A DNA stretch of 64,000 bases from Paenibacillus pasadenensis DSM 19293 (GCF_000422485.1 NZ_KE383850.1:62001-126000), one strand, 5' to 3'; shown: positions 42,307 to 51,748, counted from the stretch's first letter. Program-made: numbers and translations. Notes: a model not told the origin generated them from the letters alone.

Positions 42307-43026
42307 GTGGCAGACTTCAAGCAAGCGTATACGGCATGGCTGGAGGAGGTGGTGGAACGGGAGGAGAATGTCCGCCGCAGGGAGCGGCTGGCAGAAGGAC
42401 TGGGGCACGGCACGGTAGAGTTTCTGCGCAGAGCATGGTTCCCGGCCATCGGAGGGTTCCAGCACCTGCACCCGGAGTGGGAAGTCCGCGACATGGGGGG
42501 AGGCTGCCGCTACATCGATCTGGCTTACTTGCCCCCGGCCGGCGGAAGAGGCGCGTTCGAGATCCAGGGGTACGGTCCTCACGCCCGGGATCTGGACGTG
42601 CGTCGTTTCAAGGACTTGAGCTGGAGACATAGCTATCTCGCGATAGACAGCTGGGTGGTCCTCCCGGTCGCCTATCCGTCGATTCTGGAGGAGCCGAAGC
42701 GCTGCCAGCAGCTGGTGCTCGCCTTCGTCGGCCGATTTGTGGCGATGAGCGTATCCCGGGAGCTGGACTGGCAAGAAGCGGAGATTCTGAGGTTCGCGTT
42801 TCGGCAGATGGTGCCTTTCTCTGCGATGGAGCTGTCCAGCCATCTGAGGACATCCGAATCCCATACTCGGAAGCTGCTCGGGAAGATGGTCGACGGAGGC
42901 TATCTGAGCATCGTCAGCGGAAAGCTGCGCTATCGGCTGTACGGACTGTCGGAACGCTCCCTTGCCGAGGGTCTGGCGACGAATCAGATCGTTAGAAGGC
43001 CGAAATCGGGCGGCCAGGAATTTTAA
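42307..43026 (+). CDS. Putative regulator: nuclease-like N-terminal domain plus C-terminal winged helix
   Basis: 239 aa; GTG start after GCGAGGAGGAGACGAGC. Residues ~20-130 contain RAWFPAIGGFQHLHPEWEVRD, YIDLAYLP, AFEIQGYGPHARD and SYLAIDSWVVLPVAY, an alternation of strands with D...E-x-Q that recalls a PD-(D/E)xK nuclease or a GIY/VSR-like fold. This is a fold guess only. Residues ~155-225 form a winged helix (MVPFSAMELSSHLRTSESHTRKLLGKMVDGGYLSIVSG). Similar proteins are often labelled transcriptional regulator in Paenibacillus. Function is not known. Confidence 0.7.
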   Translation: MADFKQAYTAWLEEVVEREENVRRRERLAEGLGHGTVEFLRRAWFPAIGGFQHLHPEWEVRDMGGGCRYIDLAYLPPAGGRGAFEIQGYGPHARDLDVRRFKDLSWRHSYLAIDSWVVLPVAYPSILEEPKRCQQLVLAFVGRFVAMSVSRELDWQEAEILRFAFRQMVPFSAMELSSHLRTSESHTRKLLGKMVDGGYLSIVSGKLRYRLYGLSERSLAEGLATNQIVRRPKSGGQEF

Positions 43027-43180
43027 CGACGCGTGGTGGGCTTAGCGGTGCCAAAGGGACGGAACTGCCGACAAAAAAGAGGCTGTTGGCTGCTGTAAGC
43101 GTCTGACGCGTCGTTAGCTTTCTGGAGGCGTGGAAAAGGGGCTTCTAAGCATCTCAGCCGTCGTTAGCGAGGAGATGTGC

Positions 43181-43230
43181 GATGCAAAAGCCCGTTCCCC
43201 GCCGTCGAGGCAGGAACGGGCTTTTGCATC
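43181..43230 (+). terminator. Long inverted repeat, probable bidirectional terminator
   Basis: GATGCAAAAGCCCGTTCC (43181-43198) and its exact complement (43213-43230) flank a 14-nt loop, between two convergent genes. The arm CAAAAG/CTTTTG gives short U-tracts on both strands. Confidence 0.7.
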
Positions 43231-43275
43231 GTCGCAAACGGTTAGGGCGGACCAACGCGCTGCGGGCAAGTCTCG

Positions 43276-43400
43276 CCATGCGCGGCATTCGTGCGCGCGT
43301 CCGCCGCCATGCGCGACATTCGTGTGAGCGTCCGCCGTCATACGCGTCCGCCGCCATGCGCGGCATCCGCCGTCAGCGCGGCGAGCGTGCCTCCGCCATG
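43276..43400 (+). repeat. Degenerate CGTCCGCCGCCATGCGCG repeats
   Basis: Imperfect copies of GCGTCCGCCGYCATGCGCGRCATTCGTG occupy the end of the convergent intergenic region beside the GH20 stop. The 43027-43180 part holds two CGTCGTTAGC copies and no gene. Confidence 0.6.
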
Positions 43401-43404
43401 CGCG

Positions 43405-45477
43405 TCAGAAAGGATTCTGCACGTGGTAGAACACGTTCGGGCTGGCCATGCGGTAGTAGTAGCTGCACCAGCCGAGGCTGCCGCCCTGCTCCAGGTTCAC
43501 GGTGCTGTACGGGAGCCGCTCCTGCTCCAGCTCCTCGAGCCGCGCCGCGCGGCCGTCCAGGTAGTCGCGCAGGCGCAGCGCCGCCGTGTCGAGGCGCGTC
43601 AGCACGCCGCCGTAGCGGATGTCGAGCACCTCCCAGCCGAACGGCTTGAACATCGACAGCCACTGGCGGCGATGCGCCTCGCGCAGCGCCCGCACCGCCT
43701 CGGCGATGCGCGGCAGCAGCTCCGACGCGAGCCGCTCCAGCTCCGCGCGGTCGTCCGCGTCGTAGGCGGCCTTGAGCCGGAGGCCGGCCTGGCTTTTCCA
43801 GCGCAGCACCCCGCATAGCCGCTCCGGCACCTCGAACAGCGGATCGAGCGCCGCGCCCGGCCGCCGCGACGCGGCGATCTCCGCTTCCAGCTCCGCATAA
43901 TGCGCATCCAGCTCCAGGCCGGCGATCTGGCGGTCGAACAGGCCGAGCAGCACGTCCTGGTACAGCAGAAACTTGGACGGGTTCGTCTGCTTGCGGTTGC
44001 CCGGCTCCGCGCCCGGCGTCTCGTCGAGGCCGTTCAGCAGCAGGAACGCCGCCGCCTCGGTGCCCGTGCAGGCCAGCGTCCGGGCCTCGACCCGGCTCCA
44101 CTCCGGCCTGCCGTCGCAGTACGCCTGCTCCGCGTAGTATTGCAGGCCGAGCAGCGCGATGAACGGGTTGCTCTCCATGCCGTCGTCGCCCCACATCGTC
44201 GCATACACCTCGTCGACTCCCTCGGCCTTGCAGGCGAGCAGCGCCGCTTCCGTCGCCGCCAGCGACAGGCCGTAGTTGACGCCGAACGTGTTGAACACCC
44301 AGACGCCGCCCGCGAACACGACGCGGCAGCCGAGCGGACGGTGCTTGCCGAGCTGCGCCTCGTAGTGCTCGGGCTCGAAGTGGTTGTAGTCCCAGTACAC
44401 CATGTCGACGTCGGACGGGATCTGGCGGGCCATCTCCTCGGGAATGACCGTGTTCCGGTCGAAATGCTCCTCCCCGTTCGCGGAAGCGAGCTTGAGGAAC
44501 ATGTCGCTCCACATCATCGGCGACAGGCCGCGGCGGCGCACGATGTCCAGCACGGCCTGCAGATGCCCCGCGATGATCGGGAAGCGGCCGTCGAAGCCGT
44601 GCAGGTCCAGATGCTTGCCGCGCCCGACCTCCTCCGCCTCGTCCATGCCGATGTGGATCTTGCGGCTGCGGAACGGCGCCGTCGCCCGCTCGATCATCCG
44701 CTCGACCAGCTCCAGGACGCGATCGTCCTGGGCGAGCAGCGCGCCCTTGGTGTCCTTGTAGCCTTTGACCGGCTCCCACTTGAGGAACTCCTCCAGATGG
44801 GCGAGCGTCTGGATGCTCGGGAACGCCTCGATGCCGAACAGATCCGCGTAATCGTCGATCGCCCGCAGCTCCTCCGCGCTGTAGCGCCCGCGCATGTAGC
44901 CGAAGTACGGCTCGCCCGGAATCTCGTACGTGTCCTCCATATACAGCATGACGCTGTTCAGCCCCATGAGCGCCATGCGGCGCAGCAGGCTGCGCCAGGC
45001 GTCGAGCGTAAGCACGCCGTTGCGCGACAGGTCGAACATCGGTCCGACCGTCCCGATCCGCTGCTGCTCGGCCAGCTCCCAGGCCGGGCCGTCGACGCCT
45101 TTTTCCAGCAGCAGCGAGAACGCGCGGAAAAACTGATGCTTGCGCTCATAACGAATCCACGCCCGTCCGTCCGCATAGCCGGCCGCCAGCCCTTCGCCGC
45201 CCCGCTCGACGCGGACCGTCACGGCCCGCTCGGCCTCCGTCGTTCCGTCGCCGCGACTGTGGCCGCCGGCTTCCCGTGCCGCTCGATCGTCCGCGGCCTC
45301 GCTGCGTCCGATCGCCTCGGCTCCTCCAGCCATGTTTTCCCCGCGTCCGATCGCCTCGGCTCCTCCCGCCTTGCCTTCCTCGCCGAGCTCGATCTTCAGC
45401 TTCAGCTCGTCCGCCAGCTCGCGCAGTCCGGCTTCCACCTCGCCGAGCTCGCCGATCCATGTCCATGTCGTCTTCAT
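43405..45477 (-). CDS. Glycoside hydrolase family 20 beta-N-acetylhexosaminidase
   Basis: 690 aa, no signal peptide seen. ATG preceded by AGGGGG. GH20 barrel from ~residue 115: VGPMFDLSRNGVLTLDAWRSLLRRMALMGLN-type opening, then HIGMDEAEEVG with the catalytic Asp-Glu pair at 279-280 (acid/base Glu280; Asp polarises the substrate acetamido group), MMWSDMFLKL and a long helical C-terminal part typical of the larger cytosolic Paenibacillus enzymes. Removes terminal GlcNAc/GalNAc from glycans or chitin fragments. An acidic insertion at ~35-65 contains the duplicated octapeptide GGAEAIGR. Monocistronic, convergent with the regulator gene. Confidence 0.86.
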   Translation of the reverse strand: MKTTWTWIGELGEVEAGLRELADELKLKIELGEEGKAGGAEAIGRGENMAGGAEAIGRSEAADDRAAREAGGHSRGDGTTEAERAVTVRVERGGEGLAAGYADGRAWIRYERKHQFFRAFSLLLEKGVDGPAWELAEQQRIGTVGPMFDLSRNGVLTLDAWRSLLRRMALMGLNSVMLYMEDTYEIPGEPYFGYMRGRYSAEELRAIDDYADLFGIEAFPSIQTLAHLEEFLKWEPVKGYKDTKGALLAQDDRVLELVERMIERATAPFRSRKIHIGMDEAEEVGRGKHLDLHGFDGRFPIIAGHLQAVLDIVRRRGLSPMMWSDMFLKLASANGEEHFDRNTVIPEEMARQIPSDVDMVYWDYNHFEPEHYEAQLGKHRPLGCRVVFAGGVWVFNTFGVNYGLSLAATEAALLACKAEGVDEVYATMWGDDGMESNPFIALLGLQYYAEQAYCDGRPEWSRVEARTLACTGTEAAAFLLLNGLDETPGAEPGNRKQTNPSKFLLYQDVLLGLFDRQIAGLELDAHYAELEAEIAASRRPGAALDPLFEVPERLCGVLRWKSQAGLRLKAAYDADDRAELERLASELLPRIAEAVRALREAHRRQWLSMFKPFGWEVLDIRYGGVLTRLDTAALRLRDYLDGRAARLEELEQERLPYSTVNLEQGGSLGWCSYYYRMASPNVFYHVQNPF

Positions 45478-45692
45478 TGACGTTGCCCCCTATGCCTTCC
45501 GCTGCCGCGCGGCTGTCCCCGTCGGCGCGGACTCCTCGATCCTGTCCTTCATTGTACCGGATGGCGGCTCGGCGCTGAACGGTGAGAAATCAACGAAATA
45601 GGGGGTGAAATCGCGGGGAATTGCGTCGGGGACCGGGAAAGGATAAGCTGGGGGAAATGCAGCGGCAGCAACGGAGACGAGGAGGACAAGGA

Positions 45693-46538
45693 ATGGACGA
45701 CATGCTGGAAACGATCCTGGACAGCCTTGGGCTGGAGGGCAGGATGGCCGAGGTGCAGCGGGTCCAGACCGCGCATCGCATGAGGCTGGCGGAGTTCTGG
45801 GGCATCCGGCAAGGCGCTCGCGTGCTGGAGATCGGATGCGGGCAAGGAGACACGACCGCGGTGCTCGCTTGCCGGGTCGGTCCGTCCGGCCTCGTGCGCG
45901 GGGTCGACATCGCGCCGCCCGGATACGGAGCGCCGATGACCGTCGGCGAAGCGGCGGCAAGGCTGCAGCAGTCCCGGATCGGCGGTCCGGTGCGGATGGA
46001 GTTCGGCCTCGACGTGCTGCAGGACGACGTGGATTTCGGAGAAAATGCCTATGACGAGATCGTCTTCTCGCACAGCTCCTGGTACCTGCAGTCGCCGGAG
46101 CAGCTGGAGCGGCTGCTCGCCCGCGCGCGGCGCTGGGGCCGCCGGCTCTGCTTCGCCGAGTGGGACCCGCGCATCGGCCGGATCGGGCAGCTGCCGCATC
46201 TGCTCGCCGTGCTCGTGCAGGCGCAGGCCGAGTGCTTCAAAACGGACAGCGAGGCCAACGTCCGCACGCTGCTCGCGCCGGCGGACATCCGGCGAATCGC
46301 GCACAGCGCCGGTTGGAGCGTGGACGAGGAGGCGACGCTTCCGGCAAGCGGCCTTCAGGACGGAGGGTGGGAGGTCGATCTGGCGCTGGGAGAGCTGGCC
46401 GAGGAGCTGCCGCGGCTGCACGGCCTCCCCCGCAAGAGCCGTCAGCTGCTGGAGTCGCAGCTCGGCCTGCTCGCCGCATACGCCTCCGCCGGCTCAAGCT
46501 TCGAATCGATGGACAGCTGGGCGATGACGGCCGGCTGA
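45693..46538 (+). CDS. Class I SAM-dependent methyltransferase
   Basis: 281 aa; ATG chosen after GACGAGGAGGACAAGG. Motif I VLEIGCGQGDTTAVLACRVG, motif II RGVDIAPP, and a FSHSSWYLQSPEQLERLL post-I region: a full AdoMet-binding fold. The C-terminal ~80 residues are helical and unassigned. Substrate not known. The 215 nt between it and the divergent GH20 gene contain no further gene. The tail after the stop (46539-46660) holds a TATAAT-like element (46625-46630) for the next gene. Confidence 0.8.
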   Translation: MDDMLETILDSLGLEGRMAEVQRVQTAHRMRLAEFWGIRQGARVLEIGCGQGDTTAVLACRVGPSGLVRGVDIAPPGYGAPMTVGEAAARLQQSRIGGPVRMEFGLDVLQDDVDFGENAYDEIVFSHSSWYLQSPEQLERLLARARRWGRRLCFAEWDPRIGRIGQLPHLLAVLVQAQAECFKTDSEANVRTLLAPADIRRIAHSAGWSVDEEATLPASGLQDGGWEVDLALGELAEELPRLHGLPRKSRQLLESQLGLLAAYASAGSSFESMDSWAMTAG

Positions 46539-46672
46539 GCTTCGGACGGCTTCGGCGAGACGCCGCGGCGGCCGAGATAGGCAAGATTCAACGTGTTGTC
46601 ACACATGAAGGACATGCCGTTGCCTATAATGAAGAGTATCAACAGGCAATGCGAGAAGGAGGACCATCCGCC

Positions 46673-47239
46673 TTGAACGAGTCTCCGAATTCCATCCAGC
46701 CGACATCCGGCCGCAATTTCACGACCTGGATCATCGGCATTTCCTTGGTGGCGAACGTCATCATTCTGGCGCTGTTCTTCGGGCCGATCGGCTACAAAGG
46801 CAGCGTCGGCTGGGACATCACCGTCCTGCCGCGGATCAACGCCATCCTGAACAGCTTCACGTTCATCTTCCTCGTGGCCGCGCTGGTGTCGATCCTGCGC
46901 AAGAACATCAAGCTCCACAAGGGCTTCATCCTGGCGGCGTTCTCGTCGACGCTGCTGTTCCTGGTCACGTACCTGACGTTCCACTACCTGTCGCCCGAGA
47001 CGGCGAAGTTCGGCGGCGAAGGCATCGTGCGGCCGATCTACTTCACGATCCTCATCACGCACAGCTTCCTGGCTGCGGTCATCGTGCCGCTCGCGCTGTT
47101 CTCGCTCGTCTGGGGCTGGACGATGCAGGTAAAGAAGCATAAGCGCATCGTGCGCTGGGCGATGCCGATCTGGCTGTACGTCAGCTTCACCGGCGTCATC
47201 GTGTATCTGTTCATGGCGCCTTATTATGTGAGCGGCTGA
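46673..47239 (+). CDS. DUF420 (YozB-like) membrane protein
   Basis: 188 aa. TTG start chosen because AGAAGGAGG (46655-46662) sits 10 nt before it; ATG 46649 in the same frame has no ribosome site. Five membrane segments with DUF420 features: INAILNSFTFIFLVAALVSI, KNIKLHKGFILAAFSSTLLFLVTY, VRPIYFTILITHSFLAAVIVPLAL, and a last helix WLYVSFTGVIVYLFM. Family members are linked to cytochrome oxidase assembly or respiratory functions, without a proven role. No oxidase genes adjoin here. Confidence 0.86.
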   Translation: MNESPNSIQPTSGRNFTTWIIGISLVANVIILALFFGPIGYKGSVGWDITVLPRINAILNSFTFIFLVAALVSILRKNIKLHKGFILAAFSSTLLFLVTYLTFHYLSPETAKFGGEGIVRPIYFTILITHSFLAAVIVPLALFSLVWGWTMQVKKHKRIVRWAMPIWLYVSFTGVIVYLFMAPYYVSG

Positions 47240-47436
47240 AACCACGCTGATGCGGAAGCTGGTCGATTCGTGATGGAACGGAGGATGGGTCCGGCATAAG
47301 CATCGGTTCACTGCTCTTGCAGATGCCGGTTTCCGAATGTTCCACGAGCCCGACTCCCTCCTCATCCGATGCGAACGATTCCTGAAGCCTGGCGGCGCGG
47401 CGGTTCTGGAAGCGCAGCGCGCCCTCCTGAGAATTC

Positions 47437-47482
47437 AAAAAAACACCCTCTGGCATTTTTTAATTGCTAGAGGGTGTTTTTT
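47437..47482. terminator. Bidirectional terminator between DUF420 and DUF6376 genes
   Basis: AAAAAACACCCTCT ... AGAGGGTGTTTTTT with an inner GCA/TGC pair around TTTTTTAAT; A and T runs on both sides serve both convergent genes. The 200 nt before it (47240-47436) show no gene. Confidence 0.88.
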
Positions 47483-47495
47483 ATCTAAGCAGAAT

Positions 47496-48008
47496 TCAGC
47501 CGCCCAGCCGCTGGACCTGGTCCAGGATGGCGGTAATTTGCGACAGCGTCTGGCCGATCTGCGACTGCTCGATCGCCTGCGCGGTCAGCTGGCCGCTGTT
47601 CACCGCCTGCAGCAGGCCGTCGATCTGTCCGCTCAGCACGCCGTTGTACTGCTCGAGCTTGGCGTCGATCGCCGAGGCGAACTCCGGCGCGGTCAAGCCG
47701 TTGAAGGCGGCGATGTCCGCCTTCATGGCGCCGAGCTCCGTCTCCAGGCTCGCCAGCGCGTCCGGATCGGTCAGCGCCTGCTGGGCCAGGCCGGGCAGCT
47801 CGTTGGAAAACTGGTTCGCTTCGTTGATATAGGTGGTCGCTTCATTCACATACGTCAGGGAATCGTTCACGCCGCCGAGCGCTTCGTCGACGCTGCCCGG
47901 CAGCGAGCAGCCGGCCAGCAGGGCGGGCGCGAGCAGCAGCGCCAGCAGCCGCCGGCGGCCGAGAGATACGGCTCGCGCGGGAAGGCGGAGCCGGTGGTTT
48001 TGCTTCAT
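47496..48008 (-). CDS. DUF6376-type lipoprotein
   Basis: 170 aa. Basic N-terminus, hydrophobic stretch, lipobox LLAGC with Cys34. The mature part is helical, with alternating short hydrophobic heptads (LTYVNEATTYINEANQFSNELPGL, LSQITAILDQVQRL), as in the DUF6376 family of Bacillaceae and Paenibacillaceae. Role unknown, probably on the outer face of the membrane. Divergent from the response-regulator gene, 140 nt apart. Confidence 0.78.
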   Translation of the reverse strand: MKQNHRLRLPARAVSLGRRRLLALLLAPALLAGCSLPGSVDEALGGVNDSLTYVNEATTYINEANQFSNELPGLAQQALTDPDALASLETELGAMKADIAAFNGLTAPEFASAIDAKLEQYNGVLSGQIDGLLQAVNSGQLTAQAIEQSQIGQTLSQITAILDQVQRLGG

Positions 48009-48148
48009 CGGTTCATCATCCTTTCGCGGTGTCGTTCCTCTCCTTTACTCCCCGCAGGGCCGGATGGTTTCACCTTTCGGCGCCGGGCGTCCCTTTTCAA
48101 CCGGGTCGAGTCGGGTATACTTGTAGCAGAAGGGAGCGTGAATGCCCG

Positions 48149-48847
48149 ATGCAGACGCGCGTGCTCGTCGTCGACGACGAGAAAAGCATCGCCTCCGCCG
48201 TGGCCTACGCCCTCGGGCGGGAGGGCTACGAGGTGCAGACGGCGCAGGACGGGGAAGAGGCGCTCGCCAAGGTCGAGAGCTTCCGTCCGCGCGTCGTCGT
48301 GCTCGACGTGATGATGCCCAAGCTGAACGGCTACGAGGTGTGCCGCCGCCTGGACGGACGCGAGGACATCGGCATCATCCTGCTGACCGTCAAGAACGAT
48401 ATCGTCGACAAGGTCGTCGGCCTGGAGCTCGGCGCGGACGACTACATGACCAAGCCGTTCGAGATCCGCGAGCTGCTCGCGCGCGTCAAGGCGCTGGCGC
48501 GCCGGCTCGAGCGCATCCCCGAGGCGGCGCAGGAGGCCGCTGCGGAGGGCGGCCTGCGGGTGCTGCCCGAGCGGCGCGCCGCCTATGCGGACGGCCGTCA
48601 GCTCGATCTGACGCCCAAGGAGTTCGATCTGCTCGCCGCGCTGCTGCATCATCCGGAGCGCGTGTACACGCGCGAGGAGCTGCTCGATCTCGTCTGGGGC
48701 ATGGATTACGCCGGCGGCACGCGCACGGTGGACATCCATATCCAGCGGCTGCGCAAAAAGCTTGGCGAGCCCTGGCAGGCGGCGCTGCAGACCGTCTACG
48801 GCATCGGCTACAAGGCGTCGCCCTCCGCGGCCGGAGGCTCGGACTAA
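48149..48847 (+). CDS. OmpR/PhoB-family response regulator
   Basis: 232 aa; ATG 48149 chosen after AGAAGGGAG. Receiver domain: VVDDE, phospho-acceptor Asp53 in VVLDVMMP, LTVKN, and Lys in TKPFEIREL. C-terminal winged helix: RQLDLTPKEFDLLAALLHHPERVYTREELLDLVWG, then TVDIHIQRLRKKL. Its stop shares one base with the kinase start (TAATG), so the pair is coupled. Confidence 0.92.
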   Translation: MQTRVLVVDDEKSIASAVAYALGREGYEVQTAQDGEEALAKVESFRPRVVVLDVMMPKLNGYEVCRRLDGREDIGIILLTVKNDIVDKVVGLELGADDYMTKPFEIRELLARVKALARRLERIPEAAQEAAAEGGLRVLPERRAAYADGRQLDLTPKEFDLLAALLHHPERVYTREELLDLVWGMDYAGGTRTVDIHIQRLRKKLGEPWQAALQTVYGIGYKASPSAAGGSD

Positions 48848-50337
48848 TGCGGCTCGGCCTGAGGCTGCGGCTGACGCTGTTCCTCGCGGCGCTGCTGCTG
48901 CTCGCGGCCGGCCTGCTGAGCCTGCTCGTCGAGCGCGGCATCCAGGACAACCAGCAGGCGCGCATGGAGCAGGAGCTGGCGCAGCAGACCCGCATGGCGA
49001 ACCTGCGCATCCGCCAGGCGTATTACTCCGGCTCCGGAGGCGATCCGCAGGAATTCCTGCGGCGCAGCGGCCGTCAGCTCGCGCAGGAGCTGTACGCTTA
49101 CGGCGGCTTGCCGCTGACGCTTTACGACATGGGGGGCACGGTCGCAGGCAGCTCGCTGCAGGACGGGACGGGAGCCGCTCCGCCCGCCGGCTCGCCCGCG
49201 AGCGAGCTGCTCGGCTACGCGCTGGACAATAAAGTCGCCTTCACCGAATCGGACGGGACGCTGATCTACCTCGCTCCGCTCGAAGGGCCGGACGGACAGC
49301 TCGGCGCGGTGCAGCTGCAGTATTCGCTGCGCGGCTCGGAGCAGTTCCGCCAGGAGATCCGGCGGCTGTTCCTCGTCATCGGCGGCGGCGTGCTGGCGGC
49401 GGCGTTCGCGCTCGGCTACCTGTACTTCAGCCGCATCGCGTCCGCGGTCGTCCGCTTGAAGGGCGCGGCGGACCGCATCCGCCGCCAGGATTTCATCGCA
49501 GCGTCGCCGGTGCGGCGGCGGGACGAGCTGGGCGAGCTCGGCGAAGGCATCGCCTTCATGAGCCGGGAGCTCGAGAGCGGCATCGGCGCGATGGAGCGCG
49601 AGCGGCGCAACCTGCAGCTCGCCGTCGACAAGCTGCAGGCGCTGGAGCGCCAGCAGAAGCAGTTCATCGGCAGCATCAGCCATGAGTTCAAGACGCCGCT
49701 CACCTCGATCAAGGCGTATGTCGAGCTCGTCGGCATGTACAAGGACGACCCGGAGCTGCTGGGCGAGGCGCATCGCAACATCGGCAAGGAGACCGACCGT
49801 CTGTACGACATGGTCGAAAAGGCGCTCCAGCTGTCCTCGCTCGAGCGCTACGAGTTCGAGTCCCGGGCCGAGCGGCTCGACGCCCGCGAGCTGCTGGAGG
49901 ATGTGGCCGGCCGCATGCGCGGCAAGGCGGAGAAGTTCGGCCTGCGGCTGGAGCTTGAGCTGCGGGACGCGCAGGCATGGTGCGACCGCGAGAGCCTCAT
50001 GCATATGCTCGTCAATCTGATCGACAACGCGATCAAGTACAACCGGCCGGGCGGCTTCGTCCGGCTCGGCAGCCGCGCCGAGGACGGCTGGGCGGTGCTC
50101 GACGTCGAAGACGGAGGCATCGGCATCCCCGAGGAGCTGCTGGAGCGGGTGTTCGAGCCGTTCTATACGGTGAGCCGCGACCGCAGCCGCGAGACGGGCG
50201 GCACCGGCCTCGGCCTGCCGCTCGTGCGCGAGCTGGCCGCCAAGGAGGGCGGCTCCGTGGAGGCGGGCCGGCGCGCAGGCGGCGGCATGCGGTTCACGCT
50301 GCGGCTGCCGCTTGCGGACGGGCGGAGCGGGGAGTGA
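48847..50337 (+). CDS. Sensor histidine kinase partner of the OmpR-type regulator
   Basis: 496 aa. N-terminal helix, ~140-residue extracellular sensor, second helix (LFLVIGGGVLAAAFALGYLYF), HAMP linker, HisKA with phospho-acceptor His279 in SISHEFKTPLTSIKAYVEL, and HATPase boxes (LIDNAIKYN, DVEDGGIGIP, GTGLGLPLVRELA). A classical membrane sensor. The signal is not evident. The downstream lipoprotein is a candidate target or accessory sensor. Confidence 0.92.
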   Translation: MRLGLRLRLTLFLAALLLLAAGLLSLLVERGIQDNQQARMEQELAQQTRMANLRIRQAYYSGSGGDPQEFLRRSGRQLAQELYAYGGLPLTLYDMGGTVAGSSLQDGTGAAPPAGSPASELLGYALDNKVAFTESDGTLIYLAPLEGPDGQLGAVQLQYSLRGSEQFRQEIRRLFLVIGGGVLAAAFALGYLYFSRIASAVVRLKGAADRIRRQDFIAASPVRRRDELGELGEGIAFMSRELESGIGAMERERRNLQLAVDKLQALERQQKQFIGSISHEFKTPLTSIKAYVELVGMYKDDPELLGEAHRNIGKETDRLYDMVEKALQLSSLERYEFESRAERLDARELLEDVAGRMRGKAEKFGLRLELELRDAQAWCDRESLMHMLVNLIDNAIKYNRPGGFVRLGSRAEDGWAVLDVEDGGIGIPEELLERVFEPFYTVSRDRSRETGGTGLGLPLVRELAAKEGGSVEAGRRAGGGMRFTLRLPLADGRSGE

Positions 50338-50426
50338 GGCATTTGTTTACAACTCGGAAACATCCTCGACATCGCGCCGACGCATCCTACGGTTAAGCTG
50401 AAAGCAACAACCGCAAGGGGGAACCG

Positions 50427-51560
50427 ATGATGATGAAAGCCAACCCGAACAAGATGCGCCGCTCGGCGCTCGCCGTCCTGACGACCGCCGCTCTGCTGTC
50501 CGCCGTCGCCTGCGCCTCCGGCAACGCTCCCGACCGCGAGACGGTCGAGAAGCCGGGCTCCAAGGTGACCGTCGTCGAGAACAAGCAGGAGTCGGTGTAC
50601 GACACCGGACTGGAGATCGACAAGGTCAGCACGCTCGAGGGCGTGCGCGGCCAGGAATGGCTGGACGAGGAGCGCATCGTCGCGATGGCTCCGAACGCCG
50701 AGCAGCCGCCGACCGCGACGGAGGGCGAGCAGCGCCAGCCTTTCAACCTGTATATTCGCGCGGTGGCGGAAGGAAGCGAGCTCGAGACGCTGCAGGCTTC
50801 TCCGTCGGATACCGGCTTCGCCGCGCTGTCGCCGGACAAGAAGCATCTGTTCTTCAAGAAGACCGAGGAGGCGACCGGCTTCGGCCGGATCCTGAACCTC
50901 GAGACGGGAGCGGTGACGGAGCTCGACAACATCCACATCCCCGCCACCGAAGGCGCATGGGCGGATGACAGCACCGTGATTTTCCCGACGCTCGAAGGAG
51001 AGCTCATGCAGGTCGATCTCCAGGGCAAGGCGACGGTCGTAGTGAAGGAGAAGGACAAGTTCATCCGCGGCTTGGCCGTATCGGGTGCTACCTGGTATTA
51101 CATCGCGGGCGAGAACCAGACGCTGTTTGCCTATGACAAAGAGACCAAGGAGAAAAAAGCCGTGGCCGAGGGCATCGATTGGGTCGTTCCGTCTCCGGAC
51201 GGCAGCCGCCTCGCCCTCGTGAAGCGGTCCGGACAGGCCGGCGTCAAGCTCGTCCTGTCCGATGCCGGCGGCGCCGAGCAGAAGGAGCTCGCCTCCGGCA
51301 CGCAGATCTTCGGCACGAGCTGGTCCCCGGACGGCCAGACGCTCGCCTACTCGCTCAGCGCGGAGGGCGTCGAGGATCAGGGGCTGTTCATGTCCGAGGC
51401 CGAGACCGGCAAGCAGACGAGTCTCGTCAGCACGCGGGACCTCGCGGGCGATGCCGTCCGCTGGAGCCCTTCCGGCAAGCAGCTGATGATGACGACGTCC
51501 TCCTACGGCGGCCAGGGCATCGAGTTCAAGACGACGATCGTTCGCTTCAAGGATCAATAA
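50427..51560 (+). CDS. TolB-like beta-propeller lipoprotein
   Basis: 377 aa, ATG after AAGGGGGAACCG. Lipobox LLSAVAC (Cys29). Repeated propeller strands with SPDKKHLFF, SPDGSRLALV, SPDGQTLAYSL and SPSGKQLMM blades resembling TolB/WD40-like folds. Probably anchored outside the membrane. It follows the two-component pair by 90 nt and may be regulated by it or sense for it. A terminator follows. Confidence 0.82.
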   Translation: MMMKANPNKMRRSALAVLTTAALLSAVACASGNAPDRETVEKPGSKVTVVENKQESVYDTGLEIDKVSTLEGVRGQEWLDEERIVAMAPNAEQPPTATEGEQRQPFNLYIRAVAEGSELETLQASPSDTGFAALSPDKKHLFFKKTEEATGFGRILNLETGAVTELDNIHIPATEGAWADDSTVIFPTLEGELMQVDLQGKATVVVKEKDKFIRGLAVSGATWYYIAGENQTLFAYDKETKEKKAVAEGIDWVVPSPDGSRLALVKRSGQAGVKLVLSDAGGAEQKELASGTQIFGTSWSPDGQTLAYSLSAEGVEDQGLFMSEAETGKQTSLVSTRDLAGDAVRWSPSGKQLMMTTSSYGGQGIEFKTTIVRFKDQ

Positions 51561-51571
51561 AAGGCGGCAGG

Positions 51572-51609
51572 CGCCGGAATTCCGCACCAAGCGGGATTCC
51601 GGCGTTTTT
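51572..51609 (+). terminator. Terminator after the TolB-like gene
   Basis: CGCCGGAATTCCGC / GCGGGATTCCGGCG stem (51572-51604), then TTTTT. Confidence 0.87.
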
Positions 51610-51748
51610 GGTGCGGGGTGAGCGGGACTAGGCCATGCTTCACCGATAGATGAAGCTTGCCTCCGTATGATTTTACGTAACTTATTGGGTGAACTTATAG
51701 TATACTGGATGCATCTGACGGAATACTATGACAAAGGAGAAGATGAGA

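Noticed and set aside
47337-48311. Plus-strand gene opposite the DUF6376 lipoprotein
   Set aside because: It covers the minus-strand lipoprotein gene and the regulator start. No homology or ribosome site was seen.
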